Positions 42,903-50,910 of a DNA stretch of 64,000 bases are shown in pieces. The notes below the pieces were generated by a model. The model was not told the origin of the DNA and searched no databases. It saw only the letters and a program-made list of their open reading frames with translations. Both the position numbers and the translations under genes were made by a program. The stretch comes from Pseudarthrobacter naphthalenicus (lineage in GTDB: Bacteria; Actinomycetota; Actinomycetes; Actinomycetales; Micrococcaceae). The stretch's first letter is position 1. Each line of letters starts with the position of its first letter. The stretch covers positions 62,001 to 126,000 of the forward strand of contig NZ_JARESG010000003.1 in assembly GCF_029076445.1 (NCBI RefSeq), read 5' to 3'.

Positions 42903-43739
42903 TTAGCCGCCTCCCACTGCCGCCGCCACCTGGGCTGCGATTTCTGCGGGCGGTCCGGCACTGGCAGGGCGCCAACTGTCCAGCAGGGCATAGGCGATGA
43001 TGCGTTCCTCGGCGCCGAAGCGCGGGTTGCAGCTGGTCATGGTGAGGTAGCTTTCGGTGGGGGTCACGCCAGGCCGGGTGGGCACCGGCTCCAGGACATC
43101 GGTGCTTGACGGCATCACGATCTGGTTGTTCCGGAAGACGTAGACGTAGTATCCGTCCTTGGTCTGCACATAGATCCTGTCCCCCGGAACAAGGGTATGA
43201 ATGTTGTCCAGCACAGCCCCGTGGGTCTGCCGGTGCCCTGCCACCGCGAAGTTGCCCACCGCGCCGGGCATGGCCGTGTTGTTGTAATGGCCCAGGCCCA
43301 GGGTGTCCAGGACATCGCCGGTGGTGCCCTGCACAACGGGGCGGGTGTAGTTGTTGCCGAACCGGGGAATGTACATGATGCCGATGGTGCCGGCATGCCC
43401 TGGTGCTGTACCTACAACGGGGTCACCGTAATCAACCGGGGCTGCCGGCGCTGCCGCACTATCCCCGGAAGGGGCCGCCGGTGCCGAAGTGCCCAGCTCC
43501 TGGGCGAATTCCTTGATTACGGCGCTCTGTCTGGCGTCGGACTCCACGTTGGTCCACCACAGCTGCCAACCCACGAAGAGCAACAGGACCAGGCCGGCGG
43601 TGATCAGGAGCTCACCGACCACCTGCACGGTGCCGCGCAGGATGCCCCGGCCAGGGCGTACACGGGCGGGCCGCACGGCAGCGCGCCTCGCCCTCTCCTG
43701 CACTACCACGCGTTCTCCTCCGGGGTCCGCGCCGGGCAT
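42903..43739 (-). CDS. class E sortase
   Basis: The 278-residue transpeptidase has an N-terminal anchor (VQVVGELLITAGLVLLLFVGWQLWW, about 35-60) and a sortase barrel: GTIGIMYIPRFGNNYTRPVVQGT, GAVGNFAVAGHRQTHG (catalytic His), GDRIYVQTKDGYYVYVF and the Cys in YLTMTSCNPRFGAEERIIAYA with the following Arg. Class E sortases of high-G+C bacteria attach LAXTG proteins or act on pili. The gene is first in an operon with the small membrane gene and pabA, divergent from crgA. Start at ATG 43739; later GTG codons are possible. Confidence 0.92.
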   Translation of the reverse strand: MPGADPGGERVVVQERARRAAVRPARVRPGRGILRGTVQVVGELLITAGLVLLLFVGWQLWWTNVESDARQSAVIKEFAQELGTSAPAAPSGDSAAAPAAPVDYGDPVVGTAPGHAGTIGIMYIPRFGNNYTRPVVQGTTGDVLDTLGLGHYNNTAMPGAVGNFAVAGHRQTHGAVLDNIHTLVPGDRIYVQTKDGYYVYVFRNNQIVMPSSTDVLEPVPTRPGVTPTESYLTMTSCNPRFGAEERIIAYALLDSWRPASAGPPAEIAAQVAAAVGGG

Positions 43740-43760
43740 TAGTGCGCCCTGAACTGCGGC

Positions 43761-43766
43761 TAGAAT
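43761..43766 (+). promoter_or_regulatory. -10 element TAGAAT upstream of crgA
   Basis: TAGAAT stands about 117 nt before the crgA start in the divergent crgA/sortase gap. The partner -35 is weak (TTAGTG around 43739). It could drive crgA. Confidence 0.35.
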
Positions 43767-43882
43767 TGGCTGCTAGTAAGAATCCAGATTTGACCAAGAT
43801 CGCGCAGACCGCTGGCAACTTCCTTCTTGCAGGATATCAAGCCCGCGGCGCCGAGCTTGCTCCAGTCCGCCAAGGAGAGCAC

Positions 43883-44137
43883 GTGCCCGAGTCAAAGTCA
43901 CGCCGGAAGACTTCCAGCGGATCCCAGCCCGCATCCGCGTCACATGCAAACAAGCCCAATGCGGTCTGGTTCAAGCCCGTTATGTTCGGACTGATGATCA
44001 TTGGACTGCTGTGGATCATCACGTTTTATATCAGTGAAGGCCGCCTGCCCGTGCCGGCCTGGGGCTCATGGAACATCATGGCCGGTTTCGGGATCGCCAT
44101 TGTCGGCTTCCTCATGACCACGCGCTGGCGCTCCTGA
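43883..44137 (+). CDS. crgA: cell division protein CrgA
   Basis: The 84-residue protein has a basic, Ser-rich N-terminus (PESKSRRKTSSGS), then NAVWFKPVMFGLMIIGLLWIITFYIS and a second span (WNIMAGFGIAIVGFLMTTRWRS) after the short external loop EGRLPVPAWG, the exact CrgA layout. CrgA recruits FtsI and coordinates division with the FtsZ ring. GTG 43883 is chosen because AAGGAGA is 5-11 nt upstream; the upstream in-frame codons have no homology. Confidence 0.94.
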   Translation: MPESKSRRKTSSGSQPASASHANKPNAVWFKPVMFGLMIIGLLWIITFYISEGRLPVPAWGSWNIMAGFGIAIVGFLMTTRWRS

Positions 44138-44149
44138 CGCCGGTACAGC

Positions 44150-44773
44150 GTGATCCCCGCCGAAGGCGCTGCCGCCCGCGGAGACGGCACCATCATTGGC
44201 GACGACGGACGTGCCCGCCCGCCGTGGGCCTCCGTCGATCCGCTCCTGCGGGAGTACTACGACACCGAGTGGGGCCTGCCGGTCCGTGACGAGCAAGGCC
44301 TGTACGAGCGCATCAGCCTGGAGGGCTTCCAGGCCGGCCTGTCCTGGGCCACCATCCTCCGCAAGCGTCCGGCCTTCCGGAGCGCCTTTCACGGATTCCA
44401 TCCGGATACGGTCGCCGCGTATACCGACGCCGACGTTGAGCGTCTGATGCAGGACGCCGGCATTGTCCGCAACCGGCTCAAGATCCGGGCCGCCATCACC
44501 AACGCCCGGGCCACCGTCTCGCTCAGGGAGCGGGGCGGCCTGGTTGATTTCGTCTGGCAGTTCCAGCCCGCGGCGACACCAGAGCCGGCGAGCCACGCGG
44601 ATATCCCCACCCAGTCAGCGGAATCTGTGGCCTTGTCCAAGGCTCTGCGCAAGGAAGGGTTCTCGTTTGTCGGCCCTACCACCATGTATGCGCTCATGGA
44701 GGCCATCGGCATGGTGGACACCCATTTGATGGCCAGCCACCGCCGCGGGTCCTCAGGAGTCTGGCCCGCCTGA
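44150..44773 (+). CDS. DNA-3-methyladenine glycosylase I-like protein lacking zinc-snap residues
   Basis: The 207-residue product aligns with E. coli Tag: DPLLREYYDTEWGLPVRDEQGLYERISLEGFQAGLSWATILRKRPAFRSAF, VERLMQDAGIVRNRLKI, DFVWQF and FVGPTTMYALMEAIGMVDTHL. In Tag the zinc snap uses Cys4, His17, His175 and Cys179. Here the first Cys is Pro (ARPPW), the first His is Tyr (EYYDTEWG), the last Cys is absent (MASHRRGSSG), and only the distal His is kept. Glutamate and aromatic pocket residues look intact. It may still excise 3-methyladenine. A GTG at 44150 starts it, 12 nt after crgA. Confidence 0.82.
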   Translation: MIPAEGAAARGDGTIIGDDGRARPPWASVDPLLREYYDTEWGLPVRDEQGLYERISLEGFQAGLSWATILRKRPAFRSAFHGFHPDTVAAYTDADVERLMQDAGIVRNRLKIRAAITNARATVSLRERGGLVDFVWQFQPAATPEPASHADIPTQSAESVALSKALRKEGFSFVGPTTMYALMEAIGMVDTHLMASHRRGSSGVWPA

Positions 44774-44815
44774 TCCGGGCCTCGCTGGGAAAGTTCTCCC
44801 CAACTGTTGGGAAAG

Positions 44816-44943
44816 TTATCCACAATGTGCATAACTTTCGGCGCAGCCGGAGTCCCGGCATCCAGCGCAGGCCCTGAAGCACGGAAGGGCGGCAGGAGTG
44901 TTCCTGCACACGGTTATTAACAGTGTGGATTAGCTGTGGATAA
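44816..44943. other. DnaA-box group A (left part of an off-origin cluster)
   Basis: Perfect TTATCCACA boxes at 44816-44824 and, on the other strand, 44935-44943; near matches TGTGCATAA 44826-44834 and TGTGGATTA 44924-44932. They lie between the Tag-like gene and the 3' end of the AhpD-like gene. Confidence 0.75.
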
Positions 44944-44983
44944 GCCCGCTTTCCATGGCCGTTGCGGCCGGGAAGGGATCCGG

Positions 44984-45454
44984 TCAGCGTTCCTGACGGA
45001 CGGGATGATGGCTGGTGATGGAAACCCGGTTGAAGGCGTTGATGGTGATGGCGAGCCAGCTCACGGCGGAAAATTCGTCGGCACTGAGGTGTTCGCGCGC
45101 ATAGGCCTCCTCATGCTCGCGGCTTCGGTGATCCGGCAGCTCGGTAATACATTCCGTCAGAGCCAGCGCCGCGCGCTCCTTGGCTGTGAACAGGGCCGTA
45201 TCGCGCCAGGCCGGCAGAACGGCCAGACGCTGCGGGGTCTCGCCGGCCTTCACCGCATCGCCCACATGCATGTCCAGGCAGTAGGCGCAGCCGTTGATCT
45301 GGGAGGTACGCACGTAGAGCAGTTCAATGGTCCTCCGGTCGATCCCCGCCGCTTCCGCAGCCTCCCGCACCTTCAGGCCCAGCCCGTTCAGGGCACGCCA
45401 AACAACTGGATGCTGCTTGTCGAGAAAGATGTGCTGGGTGGTCGTGGCGCTCAT
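44984..45454 (-). CDS. carboxymuconolactone decarboxylase/AhpD-like family protein
   Basis: The 156-residue protein has the AhpD-like helical core: IDRRTIELLYVRTSQINGCAYCLDMHVGDAVKAGE carries the CxxC pair and the following His, and FTAKERAALALTECITELPD matches the second helix pair. Such proteins are peroxidase-type disulfide reductants or antioxidant defence proteins. ATG 45454 is chosen as homology begins at MSATTTQHIF and GGAGGACCGCC precedes it. The gene lies alone inside a dense cluster of DnaA boxes, so DnaA could repress or tune it. Confidence 0.88.
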   Translation of the reverse strand: MSATTTQHIFLDKQHPVVWRALNGLGLKVREAAEAAGIDRRTIELLYVRTSQINGCAYCLDMHVGDAVKAGETPQRLAVLPAWRDTALFTAKERAALALTECITELPDHRSREHEEAYAREHLSADEFSAVSWLAITINAFNRVSITSHHPVRQER

Positions 45455-45521
45455 GGCGGTCCTCCTGGCTGGGGAGCATCTGGGTTCAAGGTGGTTATGA
45501 ACACCTTCCCATGGCCCGGAG

Positions 45522-45928
45522 TTGTCCACTTACTAACAATGAACTACCCACAAGTTATCCACAGCTGTGGACAACAATCCACAGGCCTGGAGGCCGGTGA
45601 CCTCTCAGCGGCCCCGCTGCGGAAACCCGGGACAGCGAACTACCGGTCTGTAAGTTATTAACACTGTGCATAACCCTGTTGACAGGTCACCACCCGGCCG
45701 ACGTCAGCAGCCCGCAGACAGCCGCGAGCTGCAGGTTCTCCACAAAGTCTGGGAAAACAGGGCTTTTTTCCACTTAACCACAGGCCCATCCCCAGAGGTT
45801 ATCCACAATTGTGGATAGCGGAAACGCTGGGTTCCGAAAACTAGCTGGCTTCCGGGAGCCAGGGCCTCACCGAGCAAAGAACTACACGTGTGTAAGTTAC
45901 CAACAATGTGGATAACCCCTGTGGATAA
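45522..45928. other. DnaA-box group B (right part of an off-origin cluster)
   Basis: Perfect TTATCCACA boxes (either strand) stand at 45555-45563, 45799-45807, 45907-45915 and 45920-45928. Near matches include TTGTCCACT 45522, TGTGGACAA 45566-45574, TGTGCATAA 45665-45673, TTCTCCACA 45736-45744, TTAACCACA 45774-45782 and TGTGGATAG 45810-45818. The 688-bp gap (45455-46142) has no gene. Confidence 0.85.
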
Positions 45929-46047
45929 GTTTTCCCGACCTGCTGCCGTGTCCAGGATGTTGGGGTCCGTTGCCCAGCCGGTAGCGCCTGCAGCCTGCCC
46001 GCCGCGCGCGAGCGGCCTGCCCGGACGGCAACCGGGCGGGCGCAGAA

Positions 46048-46078
46048 GACCCCGGCGCCCACAGGGGACGCCGGGGTC
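46048..46078 (-). terminator. hairpin after the rhomboid gene
   Basis: GACCCCGGCG and CGCCGGGGTC form a 10-bp stem with an 11-nt loop, 65 nt after the rhomboid stop on the minus strand. Confidence 0.6.
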
Positions 46079-46142
46079 TGTGGTCCGAGGTCTGAAAGGT
46101 GCCGGGACGCGGGCCGCGCAGGCGGCGCCCGGAGGGGTGGGC

Positions 46143-47024
46143 CTAGCCCGTGGTCACCCTGACCCAGCTCACGGCGATGAGGAGGAGCAGCACGGCTGCA
46201 AGACCCGCTGCCTGGATCAGGCCCTGGCGGGGGCCGCGGGGGGTGTACGCGATCACCGCGGCGCACAGGCCACCGGCGATCAGCCCGCCCAGGTGCGCCT
46301 GCCAGGCGATCTGGGGGACCACAAAACCAATCACACCGTTGATGATGATCAGGATCCAAAGTTGCCTGGTGTCACCGCCCCGGTGGCGCTGCACCAGGAG
46401 CATCGCCCCAAAGAGACCGAAGATAGCGCCGGAAGCACCCACGACACCCGTCAGCGGAACGCCCGGGACATACCCCGGAGTCAGCAGGAGGTAGCCGACG
46501 GAGCCCCCGATGGCGGAGATCAAATACAGTGCCAGGAACCGGATGCGCCCCAGGAGGGGCTCCAGGGCCTGGCCGAAGATCCACAGCATGTACATGTTCA
46601 GCACAATGTGGAGGATAAATCCCTGGGAGTGCAGGAAGGCAGCGGTCAGCATCCGCCAGGGCTCAAACTCTCCCCACTGCGGCTCGGCGTAGACGTTGGC
46701 ATAGGCGAGATTCTGGTAGATCCAGTCGGCGGGGAGGAGCCACTGCAAAACATAGACAATCACGCACAGGGCGATGATGCCGAACGTGACGAGGGGTTTC
46801 CCGGCAGCGACGACGCCGCCGTACACAGTCTTGACGGTCGGCGTCGAGCGGGCTATTTCATTGACGCAGTCAACGCACTGGAATCCGACGGCGGCCGCCC
46901 GCTGGCAGTCCGGGCACGCAGGGCGCCCGCAGCGCTGACAGCGCACATAGGAGGGCCTGTCCGGGTGCCTGGGGCACACCGGAATCTGCGCGGACGGCTC
47001 CGCCGCCGGAATTCCGTAACTCAT
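46143..47024 (-). CDS. rhomboid-family intramembrane serine protease
   Basis: The 293-residue protein begins with a Cys/His-rich zinc-ribbon-like segment (CPRHPDRPSYVRCQRCGRPACPDCQRAAAVGFQCVDC, residues 12-50) and then has six membrane spans with the rhomboid catalytic Ser in GASGAIFGLFGAM and His in QAHLGGLIAGGLCAA, plus the HILLHIVLNMYMLWIFG-type HxxxN helix (here FILHIVLNMYMLW). It cleaves membrane-spanning substrates. The gene is 8 nt downstream of ppiA, the usual actinobacterial pairing. Confidence 0.92.
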   Translation of the reverse strand: MSYGIPAAEPSAQIPVCPRHPDRPSYVRCQRCGRPACPDCQRAAAVGFQCVDCVNEIARSTPTVKTVYGGVVAAGKPLVTFGIIALCVIVYVLQWLLPADWIYQNLAYANVYAEPQWGEFEPWRMLTAAFLHSQGFILHIVLNMYMLWIFGQALEPLLGRIRFLALYLISAIGGSVGYLLLTPGYVPGVPLTGVVGASGAIFGLFGAMLLVQRHRGGDTRQLWILIIINGVIGFVVPQIAWQAHLGGLIAGGLCAAVIAYTPRGPRQGLIQAAGLAAVLLLLIAVSWVRVTTG

Positions 47025-47032
47025 GGGATGGG

Positions 47033-47578
47033 CTAGAGCTGCTCGATGTCGATGCTGTTGATGGTGACATCCTCGACGGGACGGTCGCCGGTTCCGGTCC
47101 GGACACCTTCGATGGCGTCCACGACCTTCTTGGATTCGTCGTCGGCGACTTCACCGAAGATGCTGTGCTTGCCCTGGAGCCAGTCGGTGGGGATGGTGGT
47201 GATAAAGAACTGTGAACCGTTGGTGCCCTTGCCCATCCGGATGCCGGCGTTGGCCATGGCGAGCTTGTAGGGCTGGTTGAAGCTGAGTTCCGGGTGGATT
47301 TCGTCATCGAACTGGTAGCCCGGTCCGCCCACGCCGCGGCCCAGGGGATCGCCCGCCTGGATCATGAAGTCCTTGATGATGCGGTGGAAGATGGTGCCGT
47401 TGTACAGGGGTGTGCCGGTCTTGTCCTCGCCCGTTTCCGGGTGGGTCCAGGCCTGCTCGCCGGTGGCCAGGCCAACGAAGTTCTTGACCGTCTTCGGTGC
47501 GTGGTTCCCGAAGAGGTTGACGACGATGTCGCCGAGGCTGGTGTGGATGGTTGCTTTTGCGGTTGCGATGGCAGTCAT
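47033..47578 (-). CDS. ppiA: peptidyl-prolyl cis-trans isomerase (cyclophilin)
   Basis: The 181-residue cyclophilin catalyses proline isomerisation. Signature parts are ATIHTSLGDIVVNLFGNHAPKTVKNFVGLATG, FHRIIKDFMIQAGDPLGRGVGGPGYQFDDEIHPEL (with the active-site Arg and Phe), MANAGIRMGKGTNGSQFFITTI and HSIFGEVADDESKKVVDAI. There is no signal peptide, so it is cytoplasmic. It lies 8 nt before the rhomboid gene. Confidence 0.94.
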   Translation of the reverse strand: MTAIATAKATIHTSLGDIVVNLFGNHAPKTVKNFVGLATGEQAWTHPETGEDKTGTPLYNGTIFHRIIKDFMIQAGDPLGRGVGGPGYQFDDEIHPELSFNQPYKLAMANAGIRMGKGTNGSQFFITTIPTDWLQGKHSIFGEVADDESKKVVDAIEGVRTGTGDRPVEDVTINSIDIEQL

Positions 47579-47732
47579 AACGCCATTCTTTCACGACGGG
47601 TCAACGCGGAAGCTGTGACACCGGTAGTTCCGCGTTGGGTGAAATCGGCTCCAAATCGACCGGAAGAATAGCCCGTGCTAGCCAATCCACGTAGGCTAAC
47701 AACAGAACCGTCACATTAATCGGGAGGTAGTT

Positions 47733-48713
47733 GTGAAGAAATCGGATCGTATTGCCCGTGACCTTGAACAGTCAGTCAACAACGCAGTTGAGTATGCGAA
47801 GGACTGGGCATCCCCCCGCGTGGAAGCAGCCGTGGACTGGGCGGTTCCGCGCCTGCAGCACAGCCTGGATACCGCTTCTCCCAGGATTCAGGAAGGGCTC
47901 AAGACCGCTGCCCACAACCTGGCCGACGGCGTTGCTACCGTAACGCCGCGCATCCAGGATGGCCTGGCGCAGCTTGCCCCCAAAATCTCAGATGCCGTTG
48001 AAGGCACCACTCCGCGCCTGCACGAGGCCGTGGACAAGGCAGCCCCCGTCATCCTGAATGCCCGGGACCGTGTTGTGGCAGAGTATCTCCCGCGTCTTTC
48101 GGACCAGATCGGCCACGCCTCCGACGCCGTCCACCGCACCCTGGAGAGCGCTCCCACCCATGTGGACGCCGTGGCCAAGCGACTCACCGACTCCGGAGTT
48201 GTGCACACGCTCCAGGAGCAGGCCCAAACGGCCGGCACCCAGCTGCGGGCCGCCGCGCACGGAGCCGGTAAGGCGGTGGGTCTGCAGATCGCGGAGCCCC
48301 AGAAGCCCAAGAAGCGCGGCTGGCTGGTGTTCGGCATCATCGCCGCTGCAGTGGCGGCCGGTGTGGCGGCTTGGAAGGCATCCAAGCCCGTCGAGGACCC
48401 GTGGAAGACGCCGTCGCCTGTCACCCCGACTCCTGCTCCCGTTCCGGCCACCACCGTGAACGATGCCAAGGATACTGCCGATGATGCCGCCAGCAAGGCC
48501 GCTGCCGCCACCACCACGGTGGCCGGGGCTGCTGCTGAGAAGGTACAGGACGTTGCAGGTGACGCCCCGGCAGCCGGGGACGAGGCCGGCGACAAGGCGA
48601 AGCACCTCGCCGACGAATCGGAGGAGGCCGCCTCCAACGCTTCCACGGACGCCAAGACAGCCATGAAGAACATTGCGTCCAACATGAACGGCGTCTCAGA
48701 CAAGAACGTCTAA
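47733..48713 (+). CDS. repetitive helical protein with one membrane span
   Basis: Over the first 140 residues of this 326-residue protein a pattern of amphipathic helices repeats, each unit carrying (S/T)PR-hydrophobic steps (ASPRVEAAVDWAVPRLQ, ASPRIQEGLKTAAHNLA, VTPRIQDGLAQLAPKIS, TTPRLHEAVDKAAPVI), similar to apolipoprotein-type or lipid-surface helices. A membrane helix (GWLVFGIIAAAVAAGVAAW, about 192-210) follows the basic KPKKR, then a long Ala/Thr/Asp-rich helical tail. GGGAGG precedes GTG 47733. I do not recognise a function; a cell-envelope or phase-surface protein is imaginable. A terminator follows. Confidence 0.75.
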   Translation: MKKSDRIARDLEQSVNNAVEYAKDWASPRVEAAVDWAVPRLQHSLDTASPRIQEGLKTAAHNLADGVATVTPRIQDGLAQLAPKISDAVEGTTPRLHEAVDKAAPVILNARDRVVAEYLPRLSDQIGHASDAVHRTLESAPTHVDAVAKRLTDSGVVHTLQEQAQTAGTQLRAAAHGAGKAVGLQIAEPQKPKKRGWLVFGIIAAAVAAGVAAWKASKPVEDPWKTPSPVTPTPAPVPATTVNDAKDTADDAASKAAAATTTVAGAAAEKVQDVAGDAPAAGDEAGDKAKHLADESEEAASNASTDAKTAMKNIASNMNGVSDKNV

Positions 48714-48739
48714 GTAATCCGGCGCTGCAGCGCCGACCG

Positions 48740-48773
48740 GTGAAGGGGCTCCGCAACGGCGGGGCCCCTTCAC
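48740..48773 (+). terminator. intrinsic terminator
   Basis: GTGAAGGGGC / GCCCCTTCAC (10-bp stem, 14-nt loop) is followed by TGTTTCC, 27 nt after the repetitive-protein gene. Confidence 0.75.
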
Positions 48774-48848
48774 TGTTTCCCCAGAGTTTGTCCGGTCTCC
48801 GGCCCGTTACCGGTGGGGCGGACATCGATCGGTGCTAAATTTGGACTG

Positions 48849-49724
48849 ATGTCAGCCGATCAATCTTCTGGGGATGCCTTGAACGACACAGCAGAGTTGC
48901 CCCGCGTGTCCATTGTCATCCCGGCTTACAACGAGGAAAGTGTCATCCGGCAGTGCCTTATCGCTGCCGTATACCAGTCGGTGCCGGCCCACGAAATCAT
49001 CGTGGTGGACAATCTCTCCACAGACCGCACCGCCGCCATTGTGGCGCAAATGCAGCTGGAGTACCCGGAAAGTCCCATCGTCCTGCTCAGCCAGGACCAG
49101 GACCAGGGCCTGATTCCCACCCGGAATTTCGGCCTGAACCACGCCACCGGCGAGATCCTGGGCCGCATCGATGCCGATTCCGTCCTGGAGCCCGACTGGG
49201 TGGAGCAGGTCGGGAAAGCGTTTCAGGATCCCTCGGTGCAGGCGGCAACCGGACCGGTGGTCTATTACGACATGCCGATGCGGCGTTTCGGCCTGAAGGC
49301 CGATGACAAGATGCGCCAGATGATGCTGAAGCTGGCCAAGCACCAGTACCATTTCCTGTTCGGATCCAACATGGCCCTGCGCGCCACCGCCTGGGTCGCC
49401 ATCCGGGACGAAACCTGCCGGGATGAGAAGGACGAAATGCATGAGGACATCGACCTCTCCCTGCATCTCGCCGATCACGACCTCAAAGTCCAGTACTGGC
49501 CTCAGATGGTTTCCGGTATGTCCGCCCGCCGGTTGGAGGATTCACCCCGTGACTACCGGTACTACGTGACCCGCTTCGACCGCACCTACAAGGCGCACAA
49601 CGTCAAGAAGATGGCGCTGAAGGCTCCCATGGTGGTCTTTTTCTCCGTCTACTTCCCGGCCAAGCTCCTGCGGGCCATCCACACGGTCAACACGGCCCAG
49701 CCCGTCCGCCGCGGCGGCCAGTAA
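48849..49724 (+). CDS. family 2 glycosyltransferase
   Basis: The 291-residue protein is a GT-A fold glycosyltransferase: PRVSIVIPAYNEESVIRQCLIAA, DNLSTDRTAAIVAQM, GEILGRIDADSVLEPDWVEQV (DxD) and MHEDIDLSLHLADHDLKVQYWPQM (ED base and following motif). No long hydrophobic span exists except a weak C-terminal segment (MVVFFSVYFPAKLL). It transfers a sugar to an unknown acceptor; cell-envelope glycan or glycolipid work is the usual role. ATG 48849 is used because homology starts at about residue 20. Confidence 0.88.
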   Translation: MSADQSSGDALNDTAELPRVSIVIPAYNEESVIRQCLIAAVYQSVPAHEIIVVDNLSTDRTAAIVAQMQLEYPESPIVLLSQDQDQGLIPTRNFGLNHATGEILGRIDADSVLEPDWVEQVGKAFQDPSVQAATGPVVYYDMPMRRFGLKADDKMRQMMLKLAKHQYHFLFGSNMALRATAWVAIRDETCRDEKDEMHEDIDLSLHLADHDLKVQYWPQMVSGMSARRLEDSPRDYRYYVTRFDRTYKAHNVKKMALKAPMVVFFSVYFPAKLLRAIHTVNTAQPVRRGGQ

Positions 49725-49737
49725 TTCCGCCGCATCG

Positions 49738-50691
49738 TCAGTCGGTGCCGAGTTCAGCCAGCCGCTCCGACGGCGGTTCGTCCGCCCCGGTGCCTTCCCC
49801 GGCAGTTGCCGTGCGCCTGCGGCCCACTCCGGAGCGCTGTCCCATCACCACAACCGCCAGGCCCGCAAGGATGAGGGCCAGGCCGGCATAGGTGCCTGCG
49901 GGCAGTGTTTCGTGGAGGAAGACCGCTGCCAGCAGCGCAGCGCCGGGAATCTCCAGCAGGATGATCATGGATACCAGCAGCGGGCTCATGGTGGCGAGCA
50001 GGTGATTAAAGGCGGTATGGCCAACCAGTTGGGCACACACGGTGATGGCCAGGATCCCCAGCCAGCCAACGGCGTCGAACCCTGCCAGAGGCTGCCCGCT
50101 GAACAGAGCGAGCACCGCCACGAAGGCCGCGCACATGCCGTAGCAGAGTGTGGTGTAGGTGCCGGTTGTCATGGTCTGGCGGGCCTTGCCGCCGGCGAGG
50201 GTGTAGAGGCCGGCCAGGGCCCCTCCAGCGACAGCCAGGACGTCGCCCAGGAACGCGTCCGGTGAGGAACCCATGTCGAACCCGGTAATGGTGACGACGC
50301 CGCCCAGAGCAATGCCCAGCCCGGCCAGGACCTGCCACCGGTGCCTGGTCCCGCGGAAGAGCTGGAAAACGGCGATCCACGCAGACTGCAGGCAGACCAA
50401 TGCGGTGGCTGCGGCAACAGAGGTGAGTTGGAGTGAGGTGATGAAGCAGGCGAAGTGCAGGGCCAGGGCTGCCGCAGCCAGCAGGGACCAGCGGAATTCG
50501 GCGCCCGTGATCCGGCCAAACTGCCGCGGTTCGCGGACCAGGGTGGGTGTGGCCATCACGGCAGCCCCGATGGCGTTGCGCCAGAAGGCGATGGCCAGGG
50601 CGCTGACGGTGGTGGCGCCGAGCGTGGCAGCGATCAGGGGCCCGGATGAGGCCACACCCAACACACCAAGGGCTGCTAGAAGGAGGTTCAC
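49738..50691 (-). CDS. EamA-family (DMT superfamily) membrane transporter
   Basis: The 317-residue protein has about ten membrane spans in two EamA repeats (residues about 5-135 and 150-285): FWRNAIGAAVMATPTL and ALALHFACFITSLQLTSVAAATALVCLQSAWIAVFQL in the first, LVSMIILLEIPGAALLAAVFLHETLPAGTYAGLALILAGLAVVV in the second. Such carriers export small metabolites such as amino acids. A charged tail ends the protein. The gene is convergent with the glycosyltransferase. Confidence 0.88.
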   Translation of the reverse strand: MNLLLAALGVLGVASSGPLIAATLGATTVSALAIAFWRNAIGAAVMATPTLVREPRQFGRITGAEFRWSLLAAAALALHFACFITSLQLTSVAAATALVCLQSAWIAVFQLFRGTRHRWQVLAGLGIALGGVVTITGFDMGSSPDAFLGDVLAVAGGALAGLYTLAGGKARQTMTTGTYTTLCYGMCAAFVAVLALFSGQPLAGFDAVGWLGILAITVCAQLVGHTAFNHLLATMSPLLVSMIILLEIPGAALLAAVFLHETLPAGTYAGLALILAGLAVVVMGQRSGVGRRRTATAGEGTGADEPPSERLAELGTD

Positions 50692-50718
50692 TTTTTCACC
50701 CTACTGGTTGGCCACAAA

Positions 50719-50756
50719 CGAAAAAGTCCCGGACAGCGTTTCCGCTGTCCGGGACT
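50719..50756 (-). terminator. intrinsic terminator of tRNA-Ala
   Basis: A 14-bp perfect stem (AGTCCCGGACAGCG / CGCTGTCCGGGACT) with a 4-nt loop is followed on the minus strand by TTTTTCG, just after the tRNA. Confidence 0.9.
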
Positions 50757-50762
50757 CCCTTA

Positions 50763-50838
50763 TGGTGGAGGCACGGGGACTCGAACCCCGAACCCCCTGC
50801 TTGCAAAGCAGGTGCGCTACCAATTGCGCCATGCCCCC
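50763..50838 (-). tRNA. tRNA-Ala (anticodon TGC)
   Basis: The 76-nt cloverleaf on the minus strand starts GGGGGCATGGCGCAATTGG, has anticodon loop TTTGCAA (TGC) between CTGC stems, T-arm GGGGTTCGAGTCCCC and an encoded CCA end. Confidence 0.96.
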
Positions 50839-50910
50839 ATAAGAAGCAACCCGTCAATCATACCGTAGAACCGTGGAGCCTTTAGCCAGCTTCCGGTCCG
50901 GTACGGCGGC

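Noticed and set aside
45888..47036. 382-codon open frame on the plus strand over the rhomboid gene
   Set aside because: It is antisense to a rhomboid protease with intact catalytic residues; the product is low-complexity.
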